Shown: positions 1-11,100, counted from the stretch's first letter. The stretch is DNA of 64,000 nucleotides from CAWGMT01 sp963823675 (GCA_963823675.1 CAWGMT010000011.1:806001-870000); one strand, 5' to 3'. Notes: a model not told the origin generated them from the letters alone. Program-made: numbers and translations.

Positions 1-765
1 GGCAGAACGGTCCAGGTGACGGGGCGCGATGGGCTCCTGGCGCGCCATCCTGAGCTTGGGTCTTTTCTGCCCGTGGCGGGCCCGGGCCTCGAGTGTATCG
101 CGATCATCGACGATCGTTACGCGGCCACGATGCAATTCCGCGACGAGCCACGCGCCGAGGGGCCTTCGTTCATCGATCACTTGAAACCCAAGCATCATTT
201 TGACCGCGTGATGCTCGTCTCGGGAGATCGAGAATCGGAGGTGCGTTACCTGGCCGAGCGAACCGGCATCGAAGCGGTATTCGCCGGTCAAACCCCGGAA
301 CAAAAGATGGAGCTGGTCCGCCGGGAGGCCGGGCGGGCGAACACGGTTTTCGTCGGAGACGGCATCAACGACGCTCCGGCCTTGGCCGCCGCGACGGTCG
401 GGATCGCCTTCGGCCAAAACAGCGACATCACCGCCCTGGCCGCCGGTGCGGTGATCATGGATACGTCGCTCGAGAAAGTCGACGAATTCCTGCACATCAG
501 CCGGCGGATGAGAACGATCGCGCTCGAAAGCGCGATCGGCGGCATGGCCCTCAGCGCTCTGGGCATGGCCGTCGCGGCCGCGGGCTACTTGCCCCCCGTG
601 GCGGGCGCGGTCGTACAGGAGGTGATCGACATCCTGGCTGTTGCCAACGCCCTCCGGGTCGCCCTCCCGCCGAGGCTGCTCTCGGACTGTCTACTCGATG
701 GCGAGCCCCGCGCGCACGCCGGCTCGATGGAGCTTGGAAACACAGATAAGACAGGATTTTCGTGA
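1..765 (+). CDS. Heavy-metal P-type ATPase, C-terminal part (5' end outside window)
   Basis: C-terminal half of a P1B-type cation-transporting ATPase that pumps a transition metal across the cytoplasmic membrane using ATP. The visible part holds the end of the HAD-like P domain: the VSGDRE segment, the VFVGDGINDAPALAAA hinge motif (GDGxND, Mg and phosphate coordination) and then the final hydrophobic helix pair (about residues 170-220) typical of the P1B family. The reading frame is open from base 1, so the true start, the metal-binding CPx helix and the DKTGT phosphorylation loop lie upstream of the window. The metal cannot be deduced from this part. The last 30 residues are polar and poorly conserved in look. 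A CusAB-type metal efflux pair occurs 45 kb downstream but is not linked. Confidence 0.9.
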   Translation, partial: GRTVQVTGRDGLLARHPELGSFLPVAGPGLECIAIIDDRYAATMQFRDEPRAEGPSFIDHLKPKHHFDRVMLVSGDRESEVRYLAERTGIEAVFAGQTPEQKMELVRREAGRANTVFVGDGINDAPALAAATVGIAFGQNSDITALAAGAVIMDTSLEKVDEFLHISRRMRTIALESAIGGMALSALGMAVAAAGYLPPVAGAVVQEVIDILAVANALRVALPPRLLSDCLLDGEPRAHAGSMELGNTDKTGFS

Positions 766-1430
766 TTCACGATATTGGCCCCTTGACCGGCTGATCGGAC
801 GGGTCTTTTACAGCCCCCCGCCATTCCAAGGCAGAATCTACGTCTAAGCTTTCCGGTAAGTCGGGATCTCGCAATCCACCATTTCTGCTGTCCTGAACGG
901 AACCCGGTCACTCACAAGGAAGCAAATGCTCGCACTCTCGAAGCATTTCCTGGTCCATCCGTCCGCGTTGCTGCCGTTTAGTTCCCTGACATCTTGCCCG
1001 GGTGGTGCTGGTACCCGGCGATCGACTTCGACGTCTGGCCGTCGATGCCAAGGCGAGCCCAAAACCGACGTGGAGAGCAGCCGGCGGCCTTCGAGACCTT
1101 CGACCAGGAGGACGCGGCGAGTATCTTTCTTGGCAACTCGTGACGCGGTGGTGAAGGATTCCTCAACGGACTGACACGCGATTGCTCACGCGTCACTTCG
1201 TCAGCCGCCGCAAAAATGAGGACCGCGCGTCTCGTGTCGTTCGGGACAACGTCTTTGAAAGGAAAACGCGGCCTGGGGTTTCTGTTGATCTTCCGCTAGG
1301 GCTCGAAAGCGAATCTAGGCCGGGCCTTACAGGCGAGATGCCGCAGCAAGGAGTGAACCGGGGAGTTGATTCCACCGAATTTTGGACGTTGTCTTGTCCC
1401 GAAACCGTTCGGAGCGCAGTCTTACCTATT
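766..1430. other. Non-coding stretch upstream of the ECF sigma gene
   Basis: No convincing gene. Short open frames here are rich in Arg/Ser/Pro, show no conserved motif and lack ribosome-binding sites. The frame of the sigma factor is open back to 1182, but that extension has no recognisable domain and the ATG at 1431 is the first good start. The stretch presumably carries the promoter of the 1431-6406 unit; I could not pick out a convincing promoter by eye. Confidence 0.5.
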
Positions 1431-2102
1431 ATGAAGACCGACAAACCCTCCCAGAGCGAGGCAAGGGGCACGGGCAGCGAGCGGGTTTCCGCGATTCCCG
1501 AGCGCACCGACCAGGCTGCCTGGGGTGAATTCCTGGCAGGCCACCGCGACCGGCTGCGCCGGATGGTCGCGCTGCGGCTCGACGAGCGGCTGCGGGGCCG
1601 GATCGACCCCTCGGATGTGATCCAGGAAGCGTTGCTCGAGGCCACCGAGCGTCGGGCGGAATACGCGCGCGAGGCCGAGCCGATGCCCCCGTTCTTGTGG
1701 CTGCGGTTCCTCACGCTGCAACGGCTTCAGATCACCCACCGCCGGCACCTCGGGGCGCAATCGCGCGACGCGGGTCGCGAGGTACCCAACCACGGTGTGG
1801 CCTCGCCCGCGGCGTCCTCCGCCGCGATCGCGGCCCAGCTCCTCGGCCGGGAAACGCGGCCCAGCGAGGTCGTGATGCGGGCCGAGCGGAAGTTGAGGTT
1901 GCAGGAGGCGCTCAGTGCGATGGACGTCCTGGACCGTGAAATCATCGTGCTGCGAAATTTCGAGCAGCTCTCCAACCAGGAGTGCGCGCGTGTGCTCGGG
2001 CTCGGTGAATCGGCTGCCACGAAGCGCTATATTCGGGCCCTCAAGCGTCTCAAGGAAATCCTCACCTCACTTCCAGGCGCCGGAACGGGGTTTTGGCGAT
2101 GA
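1431..2102 (+). CDS. ECF-type RNA polymerase sigma factor (planctomycete kinase-linked type)
   Basis: About 223 residues. Region 2 is seen in LRRMVALRLDERLRGRIDPSDVIQEALLEA (the RxDPSDxxQE block typical of planctomycete ECF factors) and region 4 in the C-terminal third, EALSAMDVLDREIIVLRNFEQLSNQECARVLGL followed by a helix-turn-helix ending in KRYIRALKRLKEIL. It would direct RNA polymerase to a dedicated promoter set. I chose the ATG at 1431 because sequence upstream in the same frame has no domain. Its TGA (2100-2102) overlaps the ATG (2099) of the following kinase as ATGA, so the two are translationally coupled. In planctomycetes such sigma factors are commonly paired with large WD40 kinases, suggesting that the kinase controls the sigma factor (family context, inferred here). 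Confidence 0.88.
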   Translation: MKTDKPSQSEARGTGSERVSAIPERTDQAAWGEFLAGHRDRLRRMVALRLDERLRGRIDPSDVIQEALLEATERRAEYAREAEPMPPFLWLRFLTLQRLQITHRRHLGAQSRDAGREVPNHGVASPAASSAAIAAQLLGRETRPSEVVMRAERKLRLQEALSAMDVLDREIIVLRNFEQLSNQECARVLGLGESAATKRYIRALKRLKEILTSLPGAGTGFWR

Positions 2103-5100
2103 ATGATCGAGGCCAAGCAAATTCGGCCGAGGATGCCGTCGGGATGGTGGTCGACTCCTTCCTGGCCCGGTTCCGCAAGGGCGAGCGACCCGCACTGGCC
2201 GACTTGGTCGCGCGGCATCCCGATCTGGCCGAGCAGCTAGAGGAGATCATCCCGGCCCTGGTCGAGCTGGAACAGCACGGAGTAGCGACCGGCTCATTAT
2301 CCGGCTCGCGCGCCGACGCAGGCGGCTCGACAGGTGGTGACCATCCCGAAAGCCTGGGCGACTACACGATCCTCCGGCGGGTCGGCGGCGGGGGCATGGG
2401 TGAGGTCTACGAGGCCGAGCACCAATCGCTCAAGAGCCGGGTGGCGCTCAAAGTCATGCACCCCCGGTTCCGCGCCAATGATAAATACCTACGCCGGTTC
2501 CACGTCGAGGCCCGCGCGGCGGCGAGGTTGCATCACACCAATATCGTCAGCGTGTTCGATTATGGCGCGCAAGGCGGCGTTTGCTACTACGCGATGCAAT
2601 ATATCCAGGGTCAGCCGCTGGACCGCGTACTGACCGACCTCCGGCGGCTCAGGGCCGATGCTCCCGCGCCGAAGAGCGCGACGCTCCCAATCTCGCGCGG
2701 TGAGCCGGCAGTTGCGGCGCCAAGCACGCCGCTTACCGTGGCCGAACGCTTGATGACCGGGCGGTTTGCTGATGCCAGGCCCACGAATTCCGAAATGCCG
2801 AGGGCCGAGGAATTCGCGACGAGTCACCCCGGTGCTCACTCGGTAACGGCAGACCCGGCTGAAGCAGAAGCGAGCGCACTCAATGAGCCACCGTCCTTCG
2901 CTTCGTCGTCGCTGGGTGGCTCGGCCCAAGGCCGATATGACCGTGAGGTCGCCCGGATCTGCGCCCAGGTGGCCGATGCTCTGGATTACGCCCACCGCTC
3001 GGGGGTACTCCACCGCGACATCAAGCCTCCGAACCTGCTCCTGGATGACCTGGGCAACGTCTGGGTGACCGATTTCGGCCTTGCGAAGCTGGAGGATGGT
3101 GAAGATAGCAGCCACTCGCACGACTTGGTGGGGACTCTTCGCTACATGCCGCCCGAGCGGTTCCGGGGAATCTCGGATCCGAGTGGCGACGTCTATTCAC
3201 TAGGCGCGACGCTTTATGAATTGCTTACCCTGCGGCCTGCCTTCGAGGGGGTCGATCAACCGCGGTTGATCGATCGAATCGTTCATGAACAGCCGGTGCG
3301 TCCCCGGACGATCGACCCGCACATTCCGCGCAACCTGGAAACGATCGTGCTGAAGGCCATGGCGAGAGAGCCGAAGGACCGCTACCGCTCGGCCCGCGAA
3401 ATGGCGGAGGAATTGAGAAACTTCATCGAGGGCCGTCCGATCCAGTCGCGGCCGATCTCGCCCATCGAGCGATCGTGGCGCTGGTGCAAGCGCAACCCCT
3501 TGCTGGCCGCCGCCAACATCTTGGCCGCCGCGATGACGACCGCCCTGGCCATCAGCTCGACCATCGCGGCCAAGATCTACTACGACGGTCGGGAAGAGTA
3601 CGCCGCGATCGCCAAGGATCTGGCGAAATCGGAACTCAAAGGGCGCGAAGATCTGTTTGACGCCAAGCTCGCCCAGGCCAGGGCCAGCCGCTACAGCCGT
3701 CAGCCCGGGCAGCGCTTCGCGAGCCTGGATGCCGTTTCGGAGGCGGCGAAGATCGGGCGCGCGCTGCGATACCCCGCCGAGCGCTTCGACCAGCTCCGCG
3801 ACGAGGCGATTGCCAGCTTGATGCTCGTCAACATGAAGCAAGTGGGGCCGGCGATTCCCGTGCCCGAGAGGTGCGTGGCTTGCGCCTTCGACCTTGGCAT
3901 GACCCGCTACGCCTTCCGGCGCCAGGACGGGACCATCCTGGTCCGCAATTGGGGCGACGATCGAGAGATCGCCCGATTCACCGCCCAGGGCGATCGAGAC
4001 ATCTTGGTCTTCCAATTCAGCCCCGACGGAAGGTATCTCGCCTCTCGGGATGGCAACACGATATCGGTCTGGGACGTCGACCGCAGGTTACTGACCTGGA
4101 CCGCCCCCGGCGGGCGCGGGGCCTGGGGGTCCGCATTCAGTCCGGAAAGCCGTCGGATTGCCGTTATCAGTCACGACGGCACGATCCTGATGTACGACCT
4201 CGCCACAGGCCGCAGCCGCCGCTTCAGCGGGCCCGCGAAAGTCACCAACCTGGCATTCCGGCATGACGGAAACGAGATTGCCACCGTCTGCTCCGGTGAT
4301 CCTGCCACCTGCCGGATCCTTGAAGCGGAGACAGGCCGAGAAGTTCGCGCTTTCTCCATCCCCACTGGAGGACCGATAGCGTGGAGCGCCGACGACTCGA
4401 CCCTGGCGACCGGGCATGAAGCGGTCAGCCGGATTACACTCTGGAGCGCCGCGAGGGGGGAGAAGAAGACGACAATAGAAGTGCCCCCGCTTGCCACCGG
4501 CGGCCTCACTATCGCCTTCCACCCTGCCGGAACGCTCCTGGCCAGCAATGGCTGGAACGCTCGCCTACGCTTCTGGGATACAGCCTCGGGCCGCGAACGG
4601 CTCAGCCTGATATGCGGTGGTCTGCCTGCGTTTAGCAAGGACGGACGGATCTTCGTCTTGCAGGGAACGGGGGTCATGAGCCCCTGGCAAGTCGATCCGG
4701 CCCTTGAATACACCACGCTGGCGTATGCGTCGAACCATCTTCTGAATCCCGCACGACCGTCGATCCACCGGGACGGTCAACTCCTGGCCGTAGGCACCGA
4801 CCGCGGGCTCGCCCTCTGGGACCTAGCACGTAAGGCAGAGCTCGGCTTCCTGACGATCGGGAACGCGTGGCACAGCATGTTCGAGCCGTCGGGTGACCTC
4901 CTCAACAATGGCGACGCCGGCGTCTTGCGGTGGCCAGTTCGAACTGATCCGGCGAGCGGCGTGATCCGGCTCGGGCCGCCTCGAAGCTTGCCCTTAATGG
5001 GAACTTACAGCCCGATCGCGACCGACCGGACTGGCCAGATCGTTGCGGTGGCCGGACGCCAGGACGCTCGCGTCGCGCAGGGCGACCGTACCGTCACAAT

Positions 5101-6406
5101 CGCGCCGCTGGATGACTGCCGACGCGTCTCCCTCAGCCCCGACGGGAAATGGCTGGCGACCAATAGCCAAGGGGGTACTGGCGTCACGATCTGGAGCCTC
5201 CCGGACGGCGCCAGGGTCGAAAGCCTCCCGAACGAGGGGGGGGCCTATTTTAGCCCTGACGGGAAGTGGCTGGTCACCGTGCGGTCACGAGAATCGAGCC
5301 GGCTTATGGAAGTCGGGAGCTGGCGCGAAACTCGGCAATTCGAGGCTGAATTCAAGACCTTCTCCCCCGACGGCAGGCTGGGGATCTTCGTGGACATTGG
5401 CAATATCCTCTGGCTGATCGAGATCGAGACCGGCCGCCTGCTGGCCCGGCTCGAACAGCCCGACCTGCAAGACCCGTTGTGGTGCGAATTCAGCCCCGAT
5501 GGCTCCCGGCTGGTCTATACGATCCACGAACCGTCGTCAAACGCGGTCATCGACCTGCGAGCGATTCGCCGCCGGCTCGCGGAGATTGGCCTCGATTGGC
5601 ATGCGCCGGCTCTTTCCGAAGACGATCCGGCCCGCGCCGACCTCCCGCCGCTGCCGCCCATCCAGGTCGATTACGGCTTCCTGAAGCCGCATCTCGAACA
5701 TTACTCGGAAAGTCCCGAGTCGTTGGTCGCCAAATACACCGAGCGAATCAAGCGCAATCGCGATGATTTCGACGCCTTCCACCATCGAGCCGAAGCCTTG
5801 TCTAAGCTGAATCGGCCCGCGGAAGCCCTCGACGATGTGTCGCGAGCGATTGTCCTTCATGCCGATAATGGGCATCTCTTACGCCTCCGAGCCCAGATCA
5901 ATGCGCTGGCGTTTAAGAAGCTCGAGCCCGCGATCGCCGACCTGGAAGCCGCCCTGGCGGCCGATTCGTCGTCCTGGTTGGTGCATGAGCTTCTGGCCAC
6001 CTACTGCAACAACCTCGCCTGGCGGCTGGCCGTGAAATCGGCGTCGAGCCTCGATTTGGAGCGGGCCGTGAAGCTAAGCTTCCGGGCCGTGGAGCTGGCG
6101 CCCGGGGCGGCGACTTATCTCAATACGCGGGGAGTCGCTCTCTATCGGTCGGGGAGATTCGCCGAGGCATTGTCTGACCTCGAGAAGAGTCTCGCAAAGG
6201 GATACGGCCGATCCGACGCGTGGGACCTGTTCTTCCTGGCCATGGCCCATCATCGCCTGGGGCACCGAGAAATCGCGCGTCAGTGCCTCGACCGCGCGAT
6301 CGAATGGGTCAGCCATCAGTCATCGCTAAAGGGAGAGAACATCAAGGAGCTGACGGGATTCCGCGCCGAGGCCGAGGCCGTTCTGGCCGGCGAGCAACCG
6401 AAGTAG
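2099..6406 (+). CDS. Ser/Thr protein kinase with WD40 and TPR domains
   Basis: About 1435 residues. An N-terminal segment (1-80) with the short motif common upstream of planctomycete kinases is followed by a Hanks kinase domain: glycine loop RVGGGGMGEVYEAEH near residue 90, catalytic Lys in VALKVM near 117, HRDIKPPN near 304, DFGLAK near 324. The domain holds a 100-residue low-complexity insertion between about 185 and 280 (Ala/Pro/Glu rich), before the catalytic loop. One membrane helix near 465-490 follows, then roughly 600 residues of WD40-like beta-propeller repeats (recurrent FSPDG.. and SVWD motifs, about 570-1180) and C-terminal TPRs (about 1200-1430). Predicted topology: cytoplasmic kinase, extracytoplasmic sensor. 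The ATG at 2099 overlaps the sigma-factor stop, which fixes the start. Confidence 0.92.
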   Translation: MNDRGQANSAEDAVGMVVDSFLARFRKGERPALADLVARHPDLAEQLEEIIPALVELEQHGVATGSLSGSRADAGGSTGGDHPESLGDYTILRRVGGGGMGEVYEAEHQSLKSRVALKVMHPRFRANDKYLRRFHVEARAAARLHHTNIVSVFDYGAQGGVCYYAMQYIQGQPLDRVLTDLRRLRADAPAPKSATLPISRGEPAVAAPSTPLTVAERLMTGRFADARPTNSEMPRAEEFATSHPGAHSVTADPAEAEASALNEPPSFASSSLGGSAQGRYDREVARICAQVADALDYAHRSGVLHRDIKPPNLLLDDLGNVWVTDFGLAKLEDGEDSSHSHDLVGTLRYMPPERFRGISDPSGDVYSLGATLYELLTLRPAFEGVDQPRLIDRIVHEQPVRPRTIDPHIPRNLETIVLKAMAREPKDRYRSAREMAEELRNFIEGRPIQSRPISPIERSWRWCKRNPLLAAANILAAAMTTALAISSTIAAKIYYDGREEYAAIAKDLAKSELKGREDLFDAKLAQARASRYSRQPGQRFASLDAVSEAAKIGRALRYPAERFDQLRDEAIASLMLVNMKQVGPAIPVPERCVACAFDLGMTRYAFRRQDGTILVRNWGDDREIARFTAQGDRDILVFQFSPDGRYLASRDGNTISVWDVDRRLLTWTAPGGRGAWGSAFSPESRRIAVISHDGTILMYDLATGRSRRFSGPAKVTNLAFRHDGNEIATVCSGDPATCRILEAETGREVRAFSIPTGGPIAWSADDSTLATGHEAVSRITLWSAARGEKKTTIEVPPLATGGLTIAFHPAGTLLASNGWNARLRFWDTASGRERLSLICGGLPAFSKDGRIFVLQGTGVMSPWQVDPALEYTTLAYASNHLLNPARPSIHRDGQLLAVGTDRGLALWDLARKAELGFLTIGNAWHSMFEPSGDLLNNGDAGVLRWPVRTDPASGVIRLGPPRSLPLMGTYSPIATDRTGQIVAVAGRQDARVAQGDRTVTIAPLDDCRRVSLSPDGKWLATNSQGGTGVTIWSLPDGARVESLPNEGGAYFSPDGKWLVTVRSRESSRLMEVGSWRETRQFEAEFKTFSPDGRLGIFVDIGNILWLIEIETGRLLARLEQPDLQDPLWCEFSPDGSRLVYTIHEPSSNAVIDLRAIRRRLAEIGLDWHAPALSEDDPARADLPPLPPIQVDYGFLKPHLEHYSESPESLVAKYTERIKRNRDDFDAFHHRAEALSKLNRPAEALDDVSRAIVLHADNGHLLRLRAQINALAFKKLEPAIADLEAALAADSSSWLVHELLATYCNNLAWRLAVKSASSLDLERAVKLSFRAVELAPGAATYLNTRGVALYRSGRFAEALSDLEKSLAKGYGRSDAWDLFFLAMAHHRLGHREIARQCLDRAIEWVSHQSSLKGENIKELTGFRAEAEAVLAGEQPK

Positions 6407-6459
6407 AAGCGGAACGGGGGGGACGAAAGCGGATCGTCCCCTCCCAGATCGATCCGGAG

Positions 6460-6684
6460 TTAGCCTGAGGTCTGGAAGAATCGGACCGTGTCCGCGTGTC
6501 CGATGTGGCTGCTGGCGACTTCGGCCTGAGGTGTGCCGGGATGGGCACCCACGATATCGCTCGTGACTGTCAGCCCCGAAAGAAGCAGCCGGCCATCGAG
6601 GACCTCAACCTGGGGATGGCGAGCCTGCCGACGTTGATTGCGGGGCCGGTCGTTTTGCCGTCGGAAAACTGTGAACGTAAACAT
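6460..6684 (-). CDS. Small protein with planctomycete export-type N-terminal motif
   Basis: A 74-residue frame. Its N-terminus is Arg-rich (FRRQNDRPRNQRRQARHP) and leads into VEVLDGRLLLSGLTV, which matches the LExLExRxLLS signature that marks exported planctomycete surface proteins and is seen again in the plus-strand gene at 7030. The start at 6684 is preferred because GGAG lies about 9 bases upstream; an in-frame ATG at 6693 is an alternative. After the motif only about 35 residues remain, so this is either a genuine small exported protein or the surviving 5' end of a larger surface-protein gene whose body is lost. It lies antisense in the gap between two plus-strand genes. No function can be given. 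Confidence 0.45.
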   Translation of the reverse strand: MFTFTVFRRQNDRPRNQRRQARHPQVEVLDGRLLLSGLTVTSDIVGAHPGTPQAEVASSHIGHADTVRFFQTSG

Positions 6685-6693
6685 AGGTGGCAT

Positions 6694-7029
6694 CTCCAAT
6701 TCCTGTGGGACCTTAGCGACGAAGTGTGGCGACGATCGCCACAAAGGTAAGACTGCGAGCAGCGCGTTCTTTGGGACAGACCGTCCCGCAAAAAACGTCG
6801 CGGCAAGGAATTTCGCTCATTTCCTAGTCGGGAGCAATCTTTTTTCTCGAAAGCTGTCCCGTGACGGGACACGGGCGCAGTCCCTTTGGTAGTGGCGTTT
6901 CGCATTCGGTTGTGCAACGGCTCGCGAGAGTCAACGAGTGGGGAAATGCCAAGCCCGCGATCGGGTAAAGGAACAGGGCCGTGTTCGCTCCGGCTCCCCG
7001 ATCGTCCGCCAAATCTGGAGACGACTTCC
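6694..7029. other. Intergenic stretch upstream of the beta-helix gene
   Basis: About 340 bases between divergent genes at 6684 (minus) and 7030 (plus). Open frames on either strand are shadows without motifs or ribosome-binding sites. Presumably contains both promoters. Nothing else recognised. Confidence 0.4.
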
Positions 7030-8097
7030 ATGCTCCTGTCACGATTGTTCGGTAGCCGGGACCTTCGCTCAACCCGCCGCCCAAAGCCCCGACGCAGCCC
7101 CACGGCAGAAGTCCTCGAAGGCCGTGAGCTTTTGTCTACGTTCACCGTGACCAACAACAATGACCACGGCCCTGGTAGCCTTCGCGCGGCTATCATCTCC
7201 TCGAACCTCGTTTCGGGCACCGCCACGAATACAATCAACTTTCAGATCGCGAGTAGCGGCGTCGTAACGATCTCGCTGCTTGCGCCTTTGGATATATCCC
7301 ACTCGGTCACGATTAACGGAACGACTGAGCCCGGCACCGGCACTGCGCCCCGGATTGTCATCGACGGCGGCAACTCCGCCTTCTCCAACCCCAATTCCGC
7401 TGACATCGCGGGGATAAACGTGCGCGCGCCACACACCACCATTGAAGGCCTTGCCATCGATGATTTCACGCACGGTGAATACGGCATCTCGATTTACGGG
7501 GACGACAGCTCGGAAGACGTGATCACCGACAACTACATCGGTCTCACCGCGGCCGGCGCCCAGGCAGGAAACAGTGGGGGCGGCCTTTTGCTTTGCATCG
7601 GTACTCACAACAACACGATCTCCGGCAATGTCATCTCGGGTAACAGCCATGTCGGACTGGAAATCCATGGCGGTTCGTCCCTCAACACCGTGCAGGGCAA
7701 CCTCATCGGCACCAACCCCGCCGGAACGGCGACGGTCGGCAATGGCACCGCCGGCGTCGGCGTCATTATCACCACGGGCTCATTCAACAACCTCATCGGC
7801 GGAACCACCCTGTCCGAGGGCAACATCATCGCCGGCAACGCCGGTGCGGGCATTCAGATCGACAGCGACTCCTACAGCAATGACGTCGAGGGCAACTTCA
7901 TCGGCACGAACGCCAGCGGCGCGGCCGGACTGGGCAACGGCAATAACGGCGTGCTGATTGAGTCAGGGGCGGCGGATAACGTGATCGGCGGGACCGCGAC
8001 CGGCGATGGCAACACCATCGAAAACAACCAGGGCCACGCCGTCTCGGTGTTGGACACGGCTGGCAGTGGCAACGTGGTCGTAGACAACATCATCTGA
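7030..8097 (+). CDS. Exported right-handed beta-helix protein
   Basis: 355 residues. The N-terminus is Arg-rich (STRRPKPRRSP) followed by AEVLEGRELLSTFTVTN, the planctomycete export/surface signature, at about residues 16-40. The remainder consists of imperfect Asn/Gly-rich coils with recurring motifs of the type NxIxGNxIxGN and NLIGGT, which is the pattern of pectate-lyase-like parallel beta-helices; GNLIGTNPAGT and GNFIGTNASGA mark successive turns. No catalytic residues can be assigned, so adhesive or structural surface function is as likely as polysaccharide lyase activity. The ATG at 7030 is chosen because the signature follows directly. The frame ends at 8097 earlier than the related fragment at 15516-15835, which continues for about 70 more residues, so this copy may be 3'-truncated. 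Confidence 0.8.
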   Translation: MLLSRLFGSRDLRSTRRPKPRRSPTAEVLEGRELLSTFTVTNNNDHGPGSLRAAIISSNLVSGTATNTINFQIASSGVVTISLLAPLDISHSVTINGTTEPGTGTAPRIVIDGGNSAFSNPNSADIAGINVRAPHTTIEGLAIDDFTHGEYGISIYGDDSSEDVITDNYIGLTAAGAQAGNSGGGLLLCIGTHNNTISGNVISGNSHVGLEIHGGSSLNTVQGNLIGTNPAGTATVGNGTAGVGVIITTGSFNNLIGGTTLSEGNIIAGNAGAGIQIDSDSYSNDVEGNFIGTNASGAAGLGNGNNGVLIESGAADNVIGGTATGDGNTIENNQGHAVSVLDTAGSGNVVVDNII

Positions 8098-8172
8098 AAC
8101 GGAGTGATCAATGCGAGCGCACGAAGTGCCTCAAGGAACCACTGTCTCATCTCGCGTCCAAGGAGTGATGCC

Positions 8173-11100
8173 ATGAATCTCGCGAAGTGGCCTCTTAATC
8201 CGACTCGTCGCCGCGTGTTGGGAGCCGTCCGAGGTCATTCCGGCAGCGGCCGCCGCGCCCGGCGGAACCACTTACCGGCCCGATCTGGAATTCCTGGAAG
8301 AGCGGCTTACGCTCACCGGCAACATCGCCATCACCGCTGCCTCCGTGGTCGACGCGCAAGAGAATCCCATCCCCTCGCCGAACATCGGTGAATGGGTCTA
8401 CATCGAAGCGGACTTCACCACGGTCAACTTGCCGAGCGATGCCTCGTATCGCGTCGCCTTCACAGTCAATGGGCTGACGCTGGACAGCGGCTACATCACC
8501 TGGGGCGCCGGCATTTCGGGGACATCGTCTTGGAACCTGTACTGGGGCACCTTTATCGCGACGCCCGGCGCCAACCAGGTAACCGCCATCGTCGATCCGG
8601 ACCATTCGGTCCCTGAGACAAGCTACAACGACAACGGCCTGAGCTTCCCGTTCAATGCGGGAGCGCCGGCGGTCAGCAACTCGATCACCTACACGGTGGC
8701 ACAGATCCGGAATGCCTACGGCATCAACGACCTTCCCGACTTCGGCTCCACTCCGGCCGATGGGACCGGGCAGACGATCGCCCTCGACGAAGCCGGCAAT
8801 GAGCCGACGATCCTTACGGACCTCGATGGCTTCGATCAGGCCATGAGCTTGACGACCGACTCCACCGAGACGTTGTACGAGCAGTATGGGCCGGCGTCGT
8901 CGTTCGTGAATGTCTACAACCAGTATGGCGTCAACATCACCCAGTACATCGGGACGAGCGGCAGTAACGGCGTACCCGCGGAAGATCCCACCGGCCACTG
9001 GGAAGGAGAGGAAACGCTGGATGTCGAGTGGGCGCATGCGATGGCTCCAGGTGCCAAGATCGACATCATTGAAGTCAACGATGACTCAAACCGGCCGACC
9101 AATTTACTGGCAGGCGACAAGCTCGCCGCCAGCCTTCTCGGCGTCTCCGCGATATCCAATAGCTGGGGGTTGACGCAGTGGAGCGGCTATGTCGGCGATG
9201 ATTCCTCAATTTTCGTGACGCCGAGCGGTCACACAGGAGTGACCTTCCTGACTGCAAGCAATGACAACGGAGCCAATGTTTATTCGTCCCCACCGAGCAA
9301 TCCTCCGCCTTCTTCGGGGAACGACGGCTATTATCCCGCGACATCGCCGAACGTCGTCTCTGTCGGTGGAACGCAACTGACCCTGAATAACGACGCTTAT
9401 GGAAGTGAGACTGCCTGGAGTTATCCGACTCCATCGACCATCATCGAGAATGGCAGCGCGTCCTATGCGCAGTCTGGCTCGTGGGCCTCGCAATCGGGCG
9501 GTTTCAGCGGAACTTACAGCACTGCCGCGGCGGGAAGCGCGAGTTCGGCAACCTGGACGCTGGCCGTCACGCCTTCGAACACCGGATGGGGAACAGAGGT
9601 CTCCGCGACGTGGACGCCCAGCGCCTCGAACGCGACCAATGCCACGTACACGATCTACGACGGGACCCCGGCATCCGGGACGGAACTGGGAACGGTCGTC
9701 GTCGATCAGACCAAGGCCCCCGTCGGCACCCCTGACGGCAACTTTCAGTTTCAGGAACTGGGGGTCTTCTTGCCGACGCTTTCCTCGAGCGGTGACGGCA
9801 CGTTGACCGTCGTGCTCAATGCCAGTTCCGCCAACGGGACGGTGGTTGCCGATGCCGTCGGCGCCGCGCAAGCGTGGGCAAGCACCGGCGGTCCAGCCTC
9901 GTTCGAATCGGAGCCTTCGTACCAGCTCCCATTCCAGAACACGGGATCTCGCACAACCCCCGACGTTTCGTTCGACGCAAGCCAGAATAGCGGAGTGGAC
10001 ACTTACTTCCAGGGCAGCCTGGGTTACGGTTCCTTCGGCACCAGCCTGAGCAGTCCCTGCTGGGCCGGCTTGATCGCCATTGCCAACCAGGGACGAGTGG
10101 CTGCGGGCGCTGGGACCTTCAATAGTCCCGGCGATCCGACTCAGATCTTGCAGGCACTTTATTCCCTGCCGGCGGGCGATTTCTACGGCGTCACCACGGG
10201 TTACAACGGTTTCCCTGCCGGGCCCGGCTACAATTTCGACACGGGCCGCGGCTCGCCGATCGCGAATTTGTTGATCCCCGACCTGGTCAATTACGGTTTG
10301 CCGAGGCTTAACCCCAGGACGCTCCCGAATGGGACGTACGGCACTGCCTACAGTCAGACCATCGGGGCCGCGGAAACGAGCGGCGCAGGGGGGCCGTACA
10401 CCTTCGCCATCACGGCGGGAGCCCTACCGACGGGCTTGAGCCTGGCAACGGGCGGCGTGCTCAGCGGCGATCCCACCAGTGTCGGCACGTTTTCCTTTAC
10501 TGTCACGGCGACGGACAGCGTCGGCGCCATGGGCAGCCAGGCCTACACGCTGACCGTCACCCCTGCGACGATCACAGTCTCAGGCATCACGGCAGCGAAC
10601 AAGATCTACAACGCCAGCACGGCGGCCACCCTCAATACAACCAATGTGACCCTGGTGGGCGTGATCAGCGGCGATGCCGTCAGCCTCAATACCAGCGACG
10701 CGACCGGCACCTTTGCGTCGGACAGCGTGGGGACCGGCATCACGGTGACCGTCGCCGGGCTCACCATCGGCGGTGCACAGGCCGACGATTACACCCTGAC
10801 CCAGCCGACAACAACAGCCAGCATCACTCCGGCCCCACTCACGGTCTCGGGCGTCACGGCCGCCGGCAAGCCGTACGACGCCAGCACCGCCGCCACGGTG
10901 AATACCTCAGGCGCAACGCTGGTTGGCGTGTACAGTGGCGATTCGGTTGACCTCAATAGCGGCGCTGCGACCGGCACCTTCACCGCGGACAGCGTGGGGA
11001 CCGGCATCACGGTGACCGTCGCGGGGCTCTGGATCAGCGGTGCCCAGGCCGGCGATTACACCCTGACCCAGCCGACAACAACAGCCAGCATCACCCCGGC

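Noticed and set aside
926..1174. Possible small gene upstream of the sigma factor
   Set aside because: Ser/Arg-rich, no motif, no ribosome-binding site; overlapped by equally long frames on the other strand.
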